From Sphaerisporangium krabiense (lineage in GTDB: Bacteria > Actinomycetota > Actinomycetes > Streptosporangiales > Streptosporangiaceae): a stretch of 64,000 bases of DNA. Location of the stretch: assembly GCF_014200435.1 (NCBI RefSeq), contig NZ_JACHBR010000001.1:434001-498000 (forward strand), in the 5' to 3' direction. Below, piece after piece: positions 33,385-42,232 of the stretch (positions within the stretch are counted from its first letter, which is position 1; each line of letters begins with the position of its first letter). The position numbers and the translations under genes are program-made. The notes under the pieces were generated by a model. The model ran no database searches and was not told the origin of the DNA. It saw nothing but the letters and a program-made list of their open reading frames with translations.

Positions 33385-34449
33385 TCACCCGGCGGGGGGC
33401 GTCCGGTCGACCGGGTCGAGGATCTCCACCACCGCGCAGGACAGGGCGACGCCGGCGCCGTTGGCGAGCATGAGGACGTGGTCGCCGGGGCCGACGGCTC
33501 CCGTCTCGACCAGGTGGTTCAGGCCCGCGATCTGGTCGTTCACGCTGAGATGGCCGAGACCGCGGCCGTACTCCAGCACGCCACGGGACGGGTCGATGCC
33601 CAGCGGCTCCAGGATGGCGCGCACGTACGCCTCGCCGCCGGAGAAGATGTGCGTCGCGCGGGTCACCTGGCCGGGGGCGATGCCCGCGTCGGCCAGGGCG
33701 CGCTCGGCCACCTCGACGCGGGCCAGCCGCAGCGTCTCCTTCGCCTCCTCCAGGTCCTTGGGGTTGCGCGCGGCGAACTCGGCCACCCTCGCCCCGATCG
33801 CCATGGGGACGCCCGCGGCGCTGCCGGGCGGGAACAGCGGGACGTCGCCCCGGTACAGCTCCTCCAGCTCGGGCAGGGAGGCGGACGCGATCGACCGGAG
33901 CCGGGCGAATCCGGCGCGGCGCGACAGGACGACGGCGGTCCCCGCGTCGCCGAGGATGGTGCCCCGGTTGGTGGTGGCCCCCTCGGCGTACCGCCAGCGG
34001 TCGACCAGCGGGGCGCCGAAGTTGTCCGCGCCCGTGATCAGCGCCGCCGCCGGGCCCGGTGCCGCGGTGAGGTAGCAGGACGCCAGCTCCATCGCGCCGA
34101 GCATCCCGTTGCAGGTCTGGCCGACGCTGAAGGCGGGGACGCGGCCGCCGATCGTGTGGCGCTGCACGTAGTGGTGGGGCGACCAGCCGTCCAGGCCCTG
34201 GTGGAACAGGTTGGTGTGCAGCAGCAGGCCGATCTCGGACACGTCGTGGCCCGAGCGTGCCAGCGCCTGGCGCGCGGCGCGCACCGCGAGCTCGGGGGCC
34301 GGCACGTCCCCGGCGACCGCCGCGCCGGTCCAGCCGCCGCGCTCGTGCTCGCCGGCGTCGTACATCCCGAGCCGCACGGCCTCGGCCGCGCTGAAGGGTT
34401 CGGGGACGCAGGCGCCGAGCCCGGCGACGAAGACACCTTCGATCTTCAT
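33385..34449 (-). CDS. Ketoacyl-ACP synthase III (FabH-like) family protein
   Basis: 354 residues of the thiolase fold. The nucleophile is Cys113 in SVGQTCNGMLGAMELA. GTILGDAGTAVVLSRR near residue 180 is the usual KASIII block. The region matching the FabH GNTSAAS segment reads GLGHLSVNDQIAGL, so the third triad residue (Asn in FabH) seems to be His; the second is probably the His in ATHIFSGGEA. Such variants often do acyl transfer or atypical Claisen condensations in natural-product pathways, as MmyC does in methylenomycin synthesis. Start at the ATG 34449 with GGAGGTGA eight bases upstream. It is divergent from an AfsA-family gene across 359 bases, which suggests joint function. Confidence 0.85.
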   Translation of the reverse strand: MKIEGVFVAGLGACVPEPFSAAEAVRLGMYDAGEHERGGWTGAAVAGDVPAPELAVRAARQALARSGHDVSEIGLLLHTNLFHQGLDGWSPHHYVQRHTIGGRVPAFSVGQTCNGMLGAMELASCYLTAAPGPAAALITGADNFGAPLVDRWRYAEGATTNRGTILGDAGTAVVLSRRAGFARLRSIASASLPELEELYRGDVPLFPPGSAAGVPMAIGARVAEFAARNPKDLEEAKETLRLARVEVAERALADAGIAPGQVTRATHIFSGGEAYVRAILEPLGIDPSRGVLEYGRGLGHLSVNDQIAGLNHLVETGAVGPGDHVLMLANGAGVALSCAVVEILDPVDRTPPAG

Positions 34450-34808
34450 GTGGGCCTCACCTCCGGGCACGGATCGTGGTGCCGGCGACGGCGGCGGCGC
34501 ATCTTCTGGATTGCCCTTCTCACGGCCATCGGCGCGGGCTATGCCGTCCACCTGGGGTGATGAATCTAATCGCGCGAAATTTGTCTTTATCTGAGGCCCA
34601 TAATTGCAGGTCCCCCCTATTTCGGGCTATCGCCGGTCACGTTTCGCCCGATCGTCGCCGATATGGAGGGCCATCGGCGCCCGCAACGGCGATTTACATC
34701 GGATCCATAACTCCGAAAAATGCCCGGGGACAGCAATACGGAAGATGCCCACGCCGACGTGCGCACCTGAGGATCCGATGAATATTCGGCAATCAGGGAG
34801 TGGTGCTT
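34450..34808. other. 359-base AT-rich divergent regulatory region between the KASIII and AfsA genes
   Basis: No gene was seen. It is much more AT-rich than the flanking genes. It contains GAATATTC at 34780-34787 within CCGATGAATATTCGG, just before the AfsA ribosome-binding site, and several CGGCGATTTACATCGG-type imperfect inverted segments near 34690. It probably holds both promoters and operator sites for the cluster. I found no classical gamma-butyrolactone-receptor box. Confidence 0.45.
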
Positions 34809-35729
34809 ATGACCCTGCTTTCCGCACGCGACGCCCACGCGCCGCAGGCGACCCTCCTCCAGGAACATCCGGCCTCCGGGCTGGCCCGGGACATCGACCT
34901 GGTGACCGGCACCTGGAGCGCGGCCCTCGCCGTGGACCCCGGCGACCCGTACTTCTTCGACCACCCCCTCGACCACCTCCCCGGGATGGCCCTGGTCAGC
35001 GGCCTGCTGGACCTGCTCAGAGCGACCGGCGCCGGCCTGCCGGAACGGGCGGGGTCGCGCATGGCCCTGAGGCTGGCCCTGCCGTCGTTCTGCGAGCTGG
35101 ACGCGCCCGTCCACCTGGAGGCGACCCGGCTGCCCCCCGACGCCTCGGGGTCGCCGGGCACGCGCAAGGTCGTCGTGCGGGCGCGGCAGCGCGACCGGGC
35201 CGTCTGCGAAGGGGAGGCCGCCTTCGCGCCGTCGGCCCCGGTACCCGCGGGCACGGCGGCGGGCGCCGATCACCCCGACCAGCGGGACGGGACGCTGGTC
35301 CACCGGCACCGGGCCGAGAACGTGCTCGTCAGCGGCATGATCCCGGACGGCCCCACGCGGACGGTGCGGGTGCGGAGGCCCGAGGAGGGCCATCCGCTCG
35401 CGGCCGGGCCCGGAGAGCCGGCGCGCGCCGAGGTGCTCATCGACGCGGCGCGCCAGTTCGGCACCATGATCTGCCACGTCGAGCACAGCGTGCCCGACGA
35501 CGTGCGGCTGGTGCTGCTCTCCATCGAGGCCGACCTCCCCGGCGGCGTCCTCGGGGACCTGTACCTGCGGTGGACGTGGCGGCCGCCGGTGCGCGGGCGC
35601 TCCCGCATGGAGATCGACGTGGTGGCGGGCGACCCGGCGGCCGAGGCGTGCGGCGGGGTCGGGCTCGACTACTACGCCGCCTCCCCGGCGGTGTACCGGC
35701 GGCTGCGCGGCGCGGGCGGGCCGGCGTGA
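34809..35729 (+). CDS. AfsA-family (A-factor/butenolide biosynthesis) hotdog protein
   Basis: AfsA enzymes condense a beta-ketoacyl thioester with dihydroxyacetone phosphate as the first step to gamma-butyrolactones and butenolides. The 306 residues contain two AfsA repeats. The first has PYFFDHPLDHLPGMALVSGL near residue 55. The second begins LVHRHRAENVLVSGM near residue 160 and has EVLIDAARQFGTMICHVEH near residue 210, the usual EAxRQxG-like block here as DAARQFG. Both conserved segments and the length fit functional members. Start ATG with GGGAG eight bases upstream. Its stop overlaps the GTG of the next gene. Paired with the KASIII enzyme it recalls MmyC/MmyD of the methylenomycin cluster. 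Confidence 0.88.
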   Translation: MTLLSARDAHAPQATLLQEHPASGLARDIDLVTGTWSAALAVDPGDPYFFDHPLDHLPGMALVSGLLDLLRATGAGLPERAGSRMALRLALPSFCELDAPVHLEATRLPPDASGSPGTRKVVVRARQRDRAVCEGEAAFAPSAPVPAGTAAGADHPDQRDGTLVHRHRAENVLVSGMIPDGPTRTVRVRRPEEGHPLAAGPGEPARAEVLIDAARQFGTMICHVEHSVPDDVRLVLLSIEADLPGGVLGDLYLRWTWRPPVRGRSRMEIDVVAGDPAAEACGGVGLDYYAASPAVYRRLRGAGGPA

Positions 35730-36385
35730 GCGCGGCGGGGTCGCCGGCCATGGGGCCGGTCACGCTGCTGACCCGCGTGCTGTTCGTGGCCGCCGTCGCG
35801 ACCATGGCGGTGCGCGGGATCGGCTACCTGCTCGACGCCTCCGAGGGGGCGAACCTGGTCTCGGGCCTGCTGGTCCTGGGCTACCTGGCCTGGGTGAGCG
35901 TCGAGATCCCCGTGACGTTCCGCAAACCGTCCCAGCCCGTCGCCGAGAGCGCGACGCTGGCGGCGTACGCCTCCTCGCGCATGCTGCTGGTGATCGCGGC
36001 GGTGCTGCCTCCCGCGCCCTGGGACGGCCCCTCGCCGTGGATGGCGGTGCCGGTCGTCCTGTTCGCCGGGGGCATCGTGCTGCGGACGGTCGCGATCCGG
36101 GCCCTCGGCGCGCTCTACACCCACCATGTGCTGCGCCGCGACGAGCACCCGCTGGTCACCACCGGGCCGTACCGGTTCGTCCGGCATCCGGCTTACGCGG
36201 GCATGCTGCTGGCCAATCTCGGATTCGTTCTGTACTTCCACCAGGTCTTCGGCGTCGCCGCGCTGCTCCTGCTGACCGCCGTCCTCGTGTGGCGCATCCG
36301 TACCGAGGAGCGGGTCCTGTGGACGGTGCCGGGTTATCCACAGTTCGCGGCCGGACGGCCCCGGCTGCTGATCGGGGTGTGGTGA
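35726..36385 (+). CDS. Isoprenylcysteine carboxyl methyltransferase (ICMT)-like integral membrane protein
   Basis: 219 residues, start GTG overlapping the AfsA stop (GTGA). About five hydrophobic helices. The catalytic half is recognisable: LGALYTHHVLRRDEHPLVTT, then GPYRFVRHPAYAGMLLANL near residue 150 and IRTEERVLWTVPGYPQFAAG near residue 195, the SAM-binding RHPxYxG...EE pattern of the ICMT/PEMT superfamily. In bacteria these enzymes methylate carboxyl, lipid or amine groups of membrane-soluble molecules. With the UbiA-type gene downstream it might act on a prenylated or fatty product. Confidence 0.85.
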   Translation: MSAAGSPAMGPVTLLTRVLFVAAVATMAVRGIGYLLDASEGANLVSGLLVLGYLAWVSVEIPVTFRKPSQPVAESATLAAYASSRMLLVIAAVLPPAPWDGPSPWMAVPVVLFAGGIVLRTVAIRALGALYTHHVLRRDEHPLVTTGPYRFVRHPAYAGMLLANLGFVLYFHQVFGVAALLLLTAVLVWRIRTEERVLWTVPGYPQFAAGRPRLLIGVW

Positions 36386-36395
36386 GGTGGCGGAC

Positions 36396-39300
36396 ATGCT
36401 GATCAGGGCCGGAGACGACCGGCTGACCGACGCCATGCTGACCGGGCACAAGTTCGCCCGTCAGGAACGGCTGCGCAGGGCCGGCTTCCGCGTGCCGCGG
36501 TTCTTCTGCGTGCCCGTCACGGTGTTCGACGAGGTCGCCCGCGACCTGGTGTCGCCCCCGCCTCCACTCGCCCGCGAGGCCGATCTGCTGGCGTGGGCCG
36601 CCGACGCGGCCGCCGCCCTGTCCTCGGCGGCGCTGCCCGCCGACGTGGCCGCCGAGCTGGCCGAGGCCGTCCGCGACCTGGCGGGTGAGGAGGGTCTGCT
36701 CGCGGTGCGCGCCTGCGTGGTCGCCGACGCCGACGGCAACGGCGAGGACGGCGCGACCGACGCCTTCGCGGGCATGACCGAGTCCTACCTGTACGTCCGG
36801 CCGCAGGACGTCGCCGGGCTGGTCGCGCGGTGCTGGGCGTCCGGGTTCTCCCCCGGGTCGATCATGTACCGGGCGCGCAGGGACCTGCCGCCGGACTCGG
36901 TCCGGGTGGCGGTCGGCGTCCAGGTCATGGTGCCCGGCGCGCGCTCGTTCGTGGCGTTCAGCCGTGATCCGCGCACGGGCGAGGCGTCGTGCGTGATCGC
37001 GGCGGCGCACGGCATCGGCGAGGGCGTGGTGCAGGAGACGGCCGACGTCGACCACTTCTTCGTGGACACCGCCTCCGGCGAGATCCGCGCCGAGCTCGTC
37101 GTCAAACACATCATGACCACCCGGGGCGACGGCGACGAAGGGCCGGTGCGCCGTCCCGTCCCTCCCGAGTACGCGCGGGCTCCCGTCCTCGCCGACGACG
37201 AGGTGCGCGCCGTCACCCGGCTCGCCACCGACGTCGAGACGTTCTTCGGCCTCCCCCAGGATCTGGAAGGCACGATCACCCCCGACGGCGAGATCCACCT
37301 CGTCCAAGCACGCCCCGTCGTCTTCTCGCCTCCCCTCCCCACCCCATCTCCACCCCCGGCCTCATCGCCGACACCGGCCGCGCCCCCGTCCACGGCGGCG
37401 ACTCCGGCGGCGGCGGAAGCGGGCTCGGGGGACGGTCCTCGGGTGCGCTGGACCAACCACAACCTCACCGAGAGCTTCCCCGGCCTGTCCGGCGCGCTGA
37501 CCTACTCGCAGGCCCGGGTCTTCTACCGGGTGATCTTCCGAGATCTGTACCGCCGCATGGGCGTGCCCGATCGTGGGCTGCGCGCCCGCGAGCACCACCT
37601 GAACCGCATGGTGGGCCTGGTCGACGGCCGCGTCTACTACCGGGTGGACGCCTGGCTCGCCCTGCACGGGCAGATCCCCGGGTTCCCGCTGGTCCGCCGC
37701 TGGTGGGAGCGCTCGATGGGCCTCGGTGAGGACTTCCGCCCCTCCCGCGCCCAGGTCGCCCGCGCGCTCCTCACCGTCCCGGCCCTGACGGCGCGCCTGG
37801 TCCGCCTGCCCGGTGAGGTCCGCGACTTCCTGCGCTGGTGGGACCGCGTGGTGGACCACAGCGCCGACATGGACGGCTGGGCCCCCGAGCGGCTCATCTC
37901 CTTCTACCGGCGGCTGTGGGCCGAGGTGGGGCGGCGGTGGGGGGTCACGCTGGTCAACACCTTCTTCCTCCTGGTGTGGACCACCCTGACCTCGGCGGCG
38001 CTGCGCCGGTGGGTCACCGACGACGAACAGCGTCTCCTCGGCGGGCTGCTGATGGGCGGGCGCGAGAACCGCTCGCTGCTCGGCGTCCGCTCCGCGATCG
38101 CTCTGGCCGAGCTCGTCAGCGCCCACCCCGACCTCGCCCACCGGATCCGGGCCTGCGACCACCACCCCACCCCCGGCCACGCCCGTCCCGAACCTGGGCA
38201 GACGTCCGGCCACGGCCAGGGGCACGGCAGCGACCGATCCCGGGAGACGCGCGACCGTGGCGGGCACGGCGACACTCCAGAGGCCATCTGGGCCGACATC
38301 ACCGCCGGCCGCTACGGGCGCCGCATCGCCGCCGCGGCCACCGCCCACCTGCACCGCTACGGCGACCGCGCCCTGCACGACCTCAAGCTGGAGGAGCCCT
38401 CGCCCCGTCAGCGGCCCGCCATGATCGTCACGATGATCAAGCCGATGGTGCACGGCGGGCTGACCGTGGCCGACAGCCGGGCCAGAGAGCTGGCCAGCCG
38501 CGCCGAGGCCGAGAGCGAGCTCCGCGAGCGGTGCCCGGGCACGGCGCGCCGCCTGGTGATCCGGGCCCTGGCCAGGGGGCTGCGCTGGTCGGTGAAGACC
38601 CGCGAGGACACCCGGTACTGCCGTAGCCAGTTGTTCGGACTGTCGCGTCAGGTGCTGTGGCGGCTCGGCGACCACCTCACCGAGGCGGGCAGGCTCGACC
38701 GGCGCGAGGACGTCCTCGACCTGACGGTGGAAGAAGTCCTCGGCGCCTACGACGGCACGCTCGTCGACGCGGACCTGCGCGCCCTGGTGCGCGCCCGCCG
38801 CGACGAACGACACCGCGCCACCCACCGCCCCGACCCCGGCTCCGAACTCTCCACCCTCCTCAACCACCCCGTCACCAGCCCGGCACCGCCCCCCTCCACT
38901 CCCGCGGCGACCAGCACACCCCCGCCCGAGCCGGCCCAAGGAACGACCACTCCCTCCGGCCACCCCCCGTCCCCCACCGCACCGTCATGTCCCCACCACC
39001 CCGGGAACGGCCGCTCTCCGGCCTCATTCGACCGGCCGGGAGAGGGTGGACCGGCGGGGGCGGGTGAGCGGCCCGTGGAGGGCGGCTCCCTGGACGGGGG
39101 GACGCCTGGGGGCGGCTCCGGCTCGGGTGGGGGTGCGGCCGTCGTGGATCTGCGGGGGTTGCCGTCCAGCCGGGGTGTGGTGCGTGGTGAGGCGCGGGTC
39201 GTGCTGGACCCCTCCATATCCCCTGAATCTTGCCGTGACCGCATCATCGTGGCGAAGGAGACCGATCCCGGATGGCTGTTCCTCATGATGGCGGCGCGGG

Positions 39301-39479
39301 GCATGGTGGTGGAGCGCGGCACGTTGCTCTCCCACACCGCCATAACCGGACGCCTGCTCGGCATCCCCACGGTCGTCTCCGTCCCCAACGCGACCACGCT
39401 CATCCAGGACGGCGCACGAATCGAGGTGGACGGAGCCGAGGGCACGGTGCGGGTGCTGCCTCCCGAGGAGCCTCTCTAG
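36396..39479 (+). CDS. PEP-utilising phosphotransferase (PEP synthase / rifampin-phosphotransferase-like architecture)
   Basis: About 1027 residues from the ATG with GAGGTG six bases upstream (a GTG lies three codons earlier). Residues 1-310 are an ATP-grasp PPDK_N domain (AMLTGHKFARQERLRRAGF, DAFAGMTESYLYVRP, EGTITPDGEIHLVQARPVVF). The centre (350-840) is a large helical domain. The last 110 residues are the swivelling phosphohistidine domain with GTLLSHTAITGRLLGIPTVV, whose His is the phosphocarrier. The PEP/pyruvate TIM barrel is absent, as in rifampin phosphotransferase, so the central domain should bind another acceptor. Three Pro/Gly/Ser-rich linkers (near 315-355, 590-630 and 820-920) make it longer than relatives. 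It may phosphorylate the cluster product or an intermediate. Confidence 0.85.
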   Translation: MLIRAGDDRLTDAMLTGHKFARQERLRRAGFRVPRFFCVPVTVFDEVARDLVSPPPPLAREADLLAWAADAAAALSSAALPADVAAELAEAVRDLAGEEGLLAVRACVVADADGNGEDGATDAFAGMTESYLYVRPQDVAGLVARCWASGFSPGSIMYRARRDLPPDSVRVAVGVQVMVPGARSFVAFSRDPRTGEASCVIAAAHGIGEGVVQETADVDHFFVDTASGEIRAELVVKHIMTTRGDGDEGPVRRPVPPEYARAPVLADDEVRAVTRLATDVETFFGLPQDLEGTITPDGEIHLVQARPVVFSPPLPTPSPPPASSPTPAAPPSTAATPAAAEAGSGDGPRVRWTNHNLTESFPGLSGALTYSQARVFYRVIFRDLYRRMGVPDRGLRAREHHLNRMVGLVDGRVYYRVDAWLALHGQIPGFPLVRRWWERSMGLGEDFRPSRAQVARALLTVPALTARLVRLPGEVRDFLRWWDRVVDHSADMDGWAPERLISFYRRLWAEVGRRWGVTLVNTFFLLVWTTLTSAALRRWVTDDEQRLLGGLLMGGRENRSLLGVRSAIALAELVSAHPDLAHRIRACDHHPTPGHARPEPGQTSGHGQGHGSDRSRETRDRGGHGDTPEAIWADITAGRYGRRIAAAATAHLHRYGDRALHDLKLEEPSPRQRPAMIVTMIKPMVHGGLTVADSRARELASRAEAESELRERCPGTARRLVIRALARGLRWSVKTREDTRYCRSQLFGLSRQVLWRLGDHLTEAGRLDRREDVLDLTVEEVLGAYDGTLVDADLRALVRARRDERHRATHRPDPGSELSTLLNHPVTSPAPPPSTPAATSTPPPEPAQGTTTPSGHPPSPTAPSCPHHPGNGRSPASFDRPGEGGPAGAGERPVEGGSLDGGTPGGGSGSGGGAAVVDLRGLPSSRGVVRGEARVVLDPSISPESCRDRIIVAKETDPGWLFLMMAARGMVVERGTLLSHTAITGRLLGIPTVVSVPNATTLIQDGARIEVDGAEGTVRVLPPEEPL

Positions 39480-39538
39480 CGGCCCTCCTGCGCCACATCG
39501 CCGACGGCTTCCCGCCGAGAGGCCACGTCCGGGACGCG

Positions 39539-40450
39539 GTGGCATGGGCGAACCGTCTGGGGCGCTACGTGGCGGGGAGTTTTCCGCCGAAGGCCTACGT
39601 GCCGTACGCGGTGGCGTGGGCGATCGGCGCGCCGGCGGCGTGCGCGTTGACCGACGCCCGCCTGTCCGGGTGGGTGCCGGACGTGGGGTCGCTGGTCGGC
39701 GCCGTGAGCCTTCTCGTGGTGCTGCTGATGATGCGGGCCTTGGACGACATCCGCGACCTCGGCTACGACCGCGAGCACAATCCCGGACGCCCGCTGGCCG
39801 CCGGTGCGGTGAGCGTGCGCGATCTCACCGTCATGATCATGGTGGGCACGCCGCTGGTGCTGGCGCTCAACGCCTGGCGCCCGCCGGTCATGGGGGTGCT
39901 GGCCGCTCAGCTCGCGTACGCGTACCTGGTCATCTGGGCGGACCGGCGGCTGGGGTGGCCGCGCGGCGACGCGTTGCTGGCGGGCATGCTGGTGAACCTT
40001 CCCGTTCAGCTCCTGATCAACGGGTTCCTGTACGCGGGGCTCCTGCACTCCACGGGCCTGGCGCCGTCCTGGCGCGGCGCCCTCGGCATCCTGGTGACGA
40101 CGCTCGCGTTCCTGCATCTGGAGTTCGCCCGCAAGACGACCCGGCGGCCCCGTCCCGGCGAACGCACCTACGTCACGCTCTTCGGCCCCTCGGGCACCGC
40201 CGCCCTCGCCGTGGCCTGCGCGATCGCCTCGGTGGCCGTCCTCGTCACCGCCGTGCTGCTCGGCGACGGGCGGGTCTCGTGGGCGGTGTGGCTCTCGGTG
40301 GCCCCGCTCGCCTTCGCGTGCGCCGGCGCGCTGCGCTTCTGGATCCGAGGAGACGTGCGCTGGCCCTACGGCCAGGCGGCGTCGTTCCTCCTGGCGACCT
40401 TCGCCGGATACCAGATCATCAACCTCATCCAGAAGGTGACGCCCTCATGA
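39539..40450 (+). CDS. UbiA-type membrane prenyltransferase
   Basis: 303 residues with about eight helices. The first Asp motif is RALDDIRDLGYDREHNPGRP near residue 63, equal to the NDxxDxxxDxxNxxxRP signature of the UbiA superfamily. The second acidic site region reads LEFARKTTRRPRPGERTYVT near residue 195, with fewer Asp residues than in UbiA or MenA. It would join a prenyl or similar diphosphate to a small acceptor in the membrane. No ATG, GTG or TTG lies in frame between the upstream stop (39479) and the GTG at 39539, so that GTG is used, although family-like sequence (FPPRGHVRDAVAWA) begins before it. Its stop overlaps the P450 start (ATGA). Confidence 0.82.
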   Translation: MAWANRLGRYVAGSFPPKAYVPYAVAWAIGAPAACALTDARLSGWVPDVGSLVGAVSLLVVLLMMRALDDIRDLGYDREHNPGRPLAAGAVSVRDLTVMIMVGTPLVLALNAWRPPVMGVLAAQLAYAYLVIWADRRLGWPRGDALLAGMLVNLPVQLLINGFLYAGLLHSTGLAPSWRGALGILVTTLAFLHLEFARKTTRRPRPGERTYVTLFGPSGTAALAVACAIASVAVLVTAVLLGDGRVSWAVWLSVAPLAFACAGALRFWIRGDVRWPYGQAASFLLATFAGYQIINLIQKVTPS

Positions 40451-42060
40451 CCGACCTCCGAACCTCCCCACCCCCACCCCCCGCCCCCCGACAAACCTCC
40501 CCCCGCTCCCAGGACCACCCGGAGTCCGTGAGGCCCCGCACCGCCGCCGACCCGAACACCTCACCTGACCTGGACGCCTCTGCCAAGCTCCGCGTCTCAG
40601 CGAACCCTGACACCCTCTCCGATCTCAGCACCGCACCGAAGCCCCGGGGCACCTCCCACCTCCAAGACCCGCCCGATCTGCATGCCTCGCCCGACACCAC
40701 CCCCTCCCCCGATCTCGACACCTCACCCGACCTACGGGACTCGCCCCTCCTCCACACCTCCCGCGCGGGCCGTGCCTCCCGTGACCTGCGGGACTCCGCA
40801 GAGGGGGAGGGTGCGCGTGGGCCCGGCGGCGGGCCGCGGGGAGACGGGTGTCCTGTGAGGGGCGAGGGGGAGCTTCCGGGGTTTCCGTTCGGGATCGGGG
40901 TTCGGGGGGAGCCGCCGGGAGAGTACGCGCGGTTTCGGGGGGAGGCGGGGCTGCCGCGGGTGCGGTTGGGCAATGGGCGGGAGGCGCTGCTGGTCACGCG
41001 GTATCACGACGTCAAGCTCGTGCTGTCGGACGCGCGGTTCAGCCGGGCCGCGTTCGCGGGGACGTTGTTCGCCAGGACGGCCGAGTCGCTTCCGCTGATC
41101 ACGACCGACGCCCCCGAGCACAGCCGCCGCCGGGGCGCCGTCGCGCACGCGTTCACCGCGCGGCAGGTGAAACGCCTGCGCCCCATGGTCGAGGACCTGG
41201 TCGCGGAGCAGATCGCCGCGGTCGCGGCCGGGCCGCGCCCCGCGGACCTGGTCGGAGGGTTCACGGTGCCGTTCACCATGCGGGTGATGTGCCGCATCCT
41301 CGGCGTCCCGGAGACCGAGATGTCCAGGTTCAAACCGTGGGTGGACCCGATGATGTCCATCGGCCGCTTTCCTCCCGAGGTGGTGGCCGCGAGCCACCGT
41401 GAGATGCACGACTACTTCGCCGACCTCGTGGACGGCACGCGGGCGGCGCTCGACGAGGGCAGGGAGGTTCCCGGGCTCGTCGCCGAGATGCTGTCCCCTC
41501 GCAAGGAGGAGCGCCGCCTCAGCCGTACCGAGGTGATCATCCTGTCGGCGGGGCTGTTCGTGGCGGGGTACGAGACCACCAGCAACGAGATGGCGGCGGC
41601 GGTGTACGAACTGCTGCGTCACCCCGAGCTGCTGAGCCGCCTGCGCGAGCGTCCGGGCGACATCGAGCCGGTGATCGAGGAGGTCCTGCGGTTCCTGTGC
41701 GGCAACGGCTCCGGCGGCGTGCCGCATGTGGCGACCGCCGACGTGGCCCTGTCCGGCGGGGTCGTCGTGCCGGCGGGCGAGGTGGTGGTGCCGATCCCCG
41801 ACGCCGCCAACCACGACCCGGACGTGTTCGACGAGCCGCGCCGCCTGCTGCCGGATCGGCCGGACAATCCGCACGTGGCGTTCGGCTTCGGCCCGCACTA
41901 CTGCCTGGGGGCCGAGCTGGCGCGGCTGGAGATGCGATTAGGCGTGTCGGCGCTGTTCACGGCGTTCCCGTCGATGCGGCTGGCCGTACCGGAGGAGGAG
42001 CTCTCCTGGCGCACGGACATGTTCGTCCGCGGCCTGTGGGAGCTCCCGGTCACGTGGTGA
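40447..42060 (+). CDS. Cytochrome P450 with long disordered N-terminal extension
   Basis: 537 residues. From about residue 137 it is a standard bacterial class-I P450 of about 400 residues: I-helix SAGLFVAGYETTSNEMA, ExxR helix IEEVLRFLCG, and heme loop FGFGPHYCLGAELARLEMR with the axial Cys near residue 483. It needs ferredoxin/reductase partners, which are not encoded here. The first 136 residues are a Ser/Pro/Asp-rich disordered tract with loose repeats (ASPDTTPSPDLDTSPDLRDS). The ATG at 40447 overlaps the UbiA stop, which supports the long form. An internal GTG near 40855 would give a normal-length enzyme. It is probably the oxidation step of the 33-43 kb cluster. Confidence 0.9.
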   Translation: MTDLRTSPPPPPAPRQTSPRSQDHPESVRPRTAADPNTSPDLDASAKLRVSANPDTLSDLSTAPKPRGTSHLQDPPDLHASPDTTPSPDLDTSPDLRDSPLLHTSRAGRASRDLRDSAEGEGARGPGGGPRGDGCPVRGEGELPGFPFGIGVRGEPPGEYARFRGEAGLPRVRLGNGREALLVTRYHDVKLVLSDARFSRAAFAGTLFARTAESLPLITTDAPEHSRRRGAVAHAFTARQVKRLRPMVEDLVAEQIAAVAAGPRPADLVGGFTVPFTMRVMCRILGVPETEMSRFKPWVDPMMSIGRFPPEVVAASHREMHDYFADLVDGTRAALDEGREVPGLVAEMLSPRKEERRLSRTEVIILSAGLFVAGYETTSNEMAAAVYELLRHPELLSRLRERPGDIEPVIEEVLRFLCGNGSGGVPHVATADVALSGGVVVPAGEVVVPIPDAANHDPDVFDEPRRLLPDRPDNPHVAFGFGPHYCLGAELARLEMRLGVSALFTAFPSMRLAVPEEELSWRTDMFVRGLWELPVTW

Positions 42061-42232
42061 CCGGCCGGTTCACCACGTCACCGCGGCCATGTGGCACGTC
42101 GCCGCCATTCGACGGTTCCTGGCCGGCTTTCGACGGGACCAGAGCCGGAATGGCAAGCGTCGCCGGCCCGGTTGGCGCCGTCCCGACGGACACCTTGATG
42201 CGGGCATTTCCGATAAATCCGGAATTTTACCC

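Noticed and set aside
34450-34808. Gamma-butyrolactone-receptor (ARE) operator before the AfsA gene
   Set aside because: No ACCGACC/GGTCGGT-type dyad is present and no TetR-family receptor gene is adjacent.
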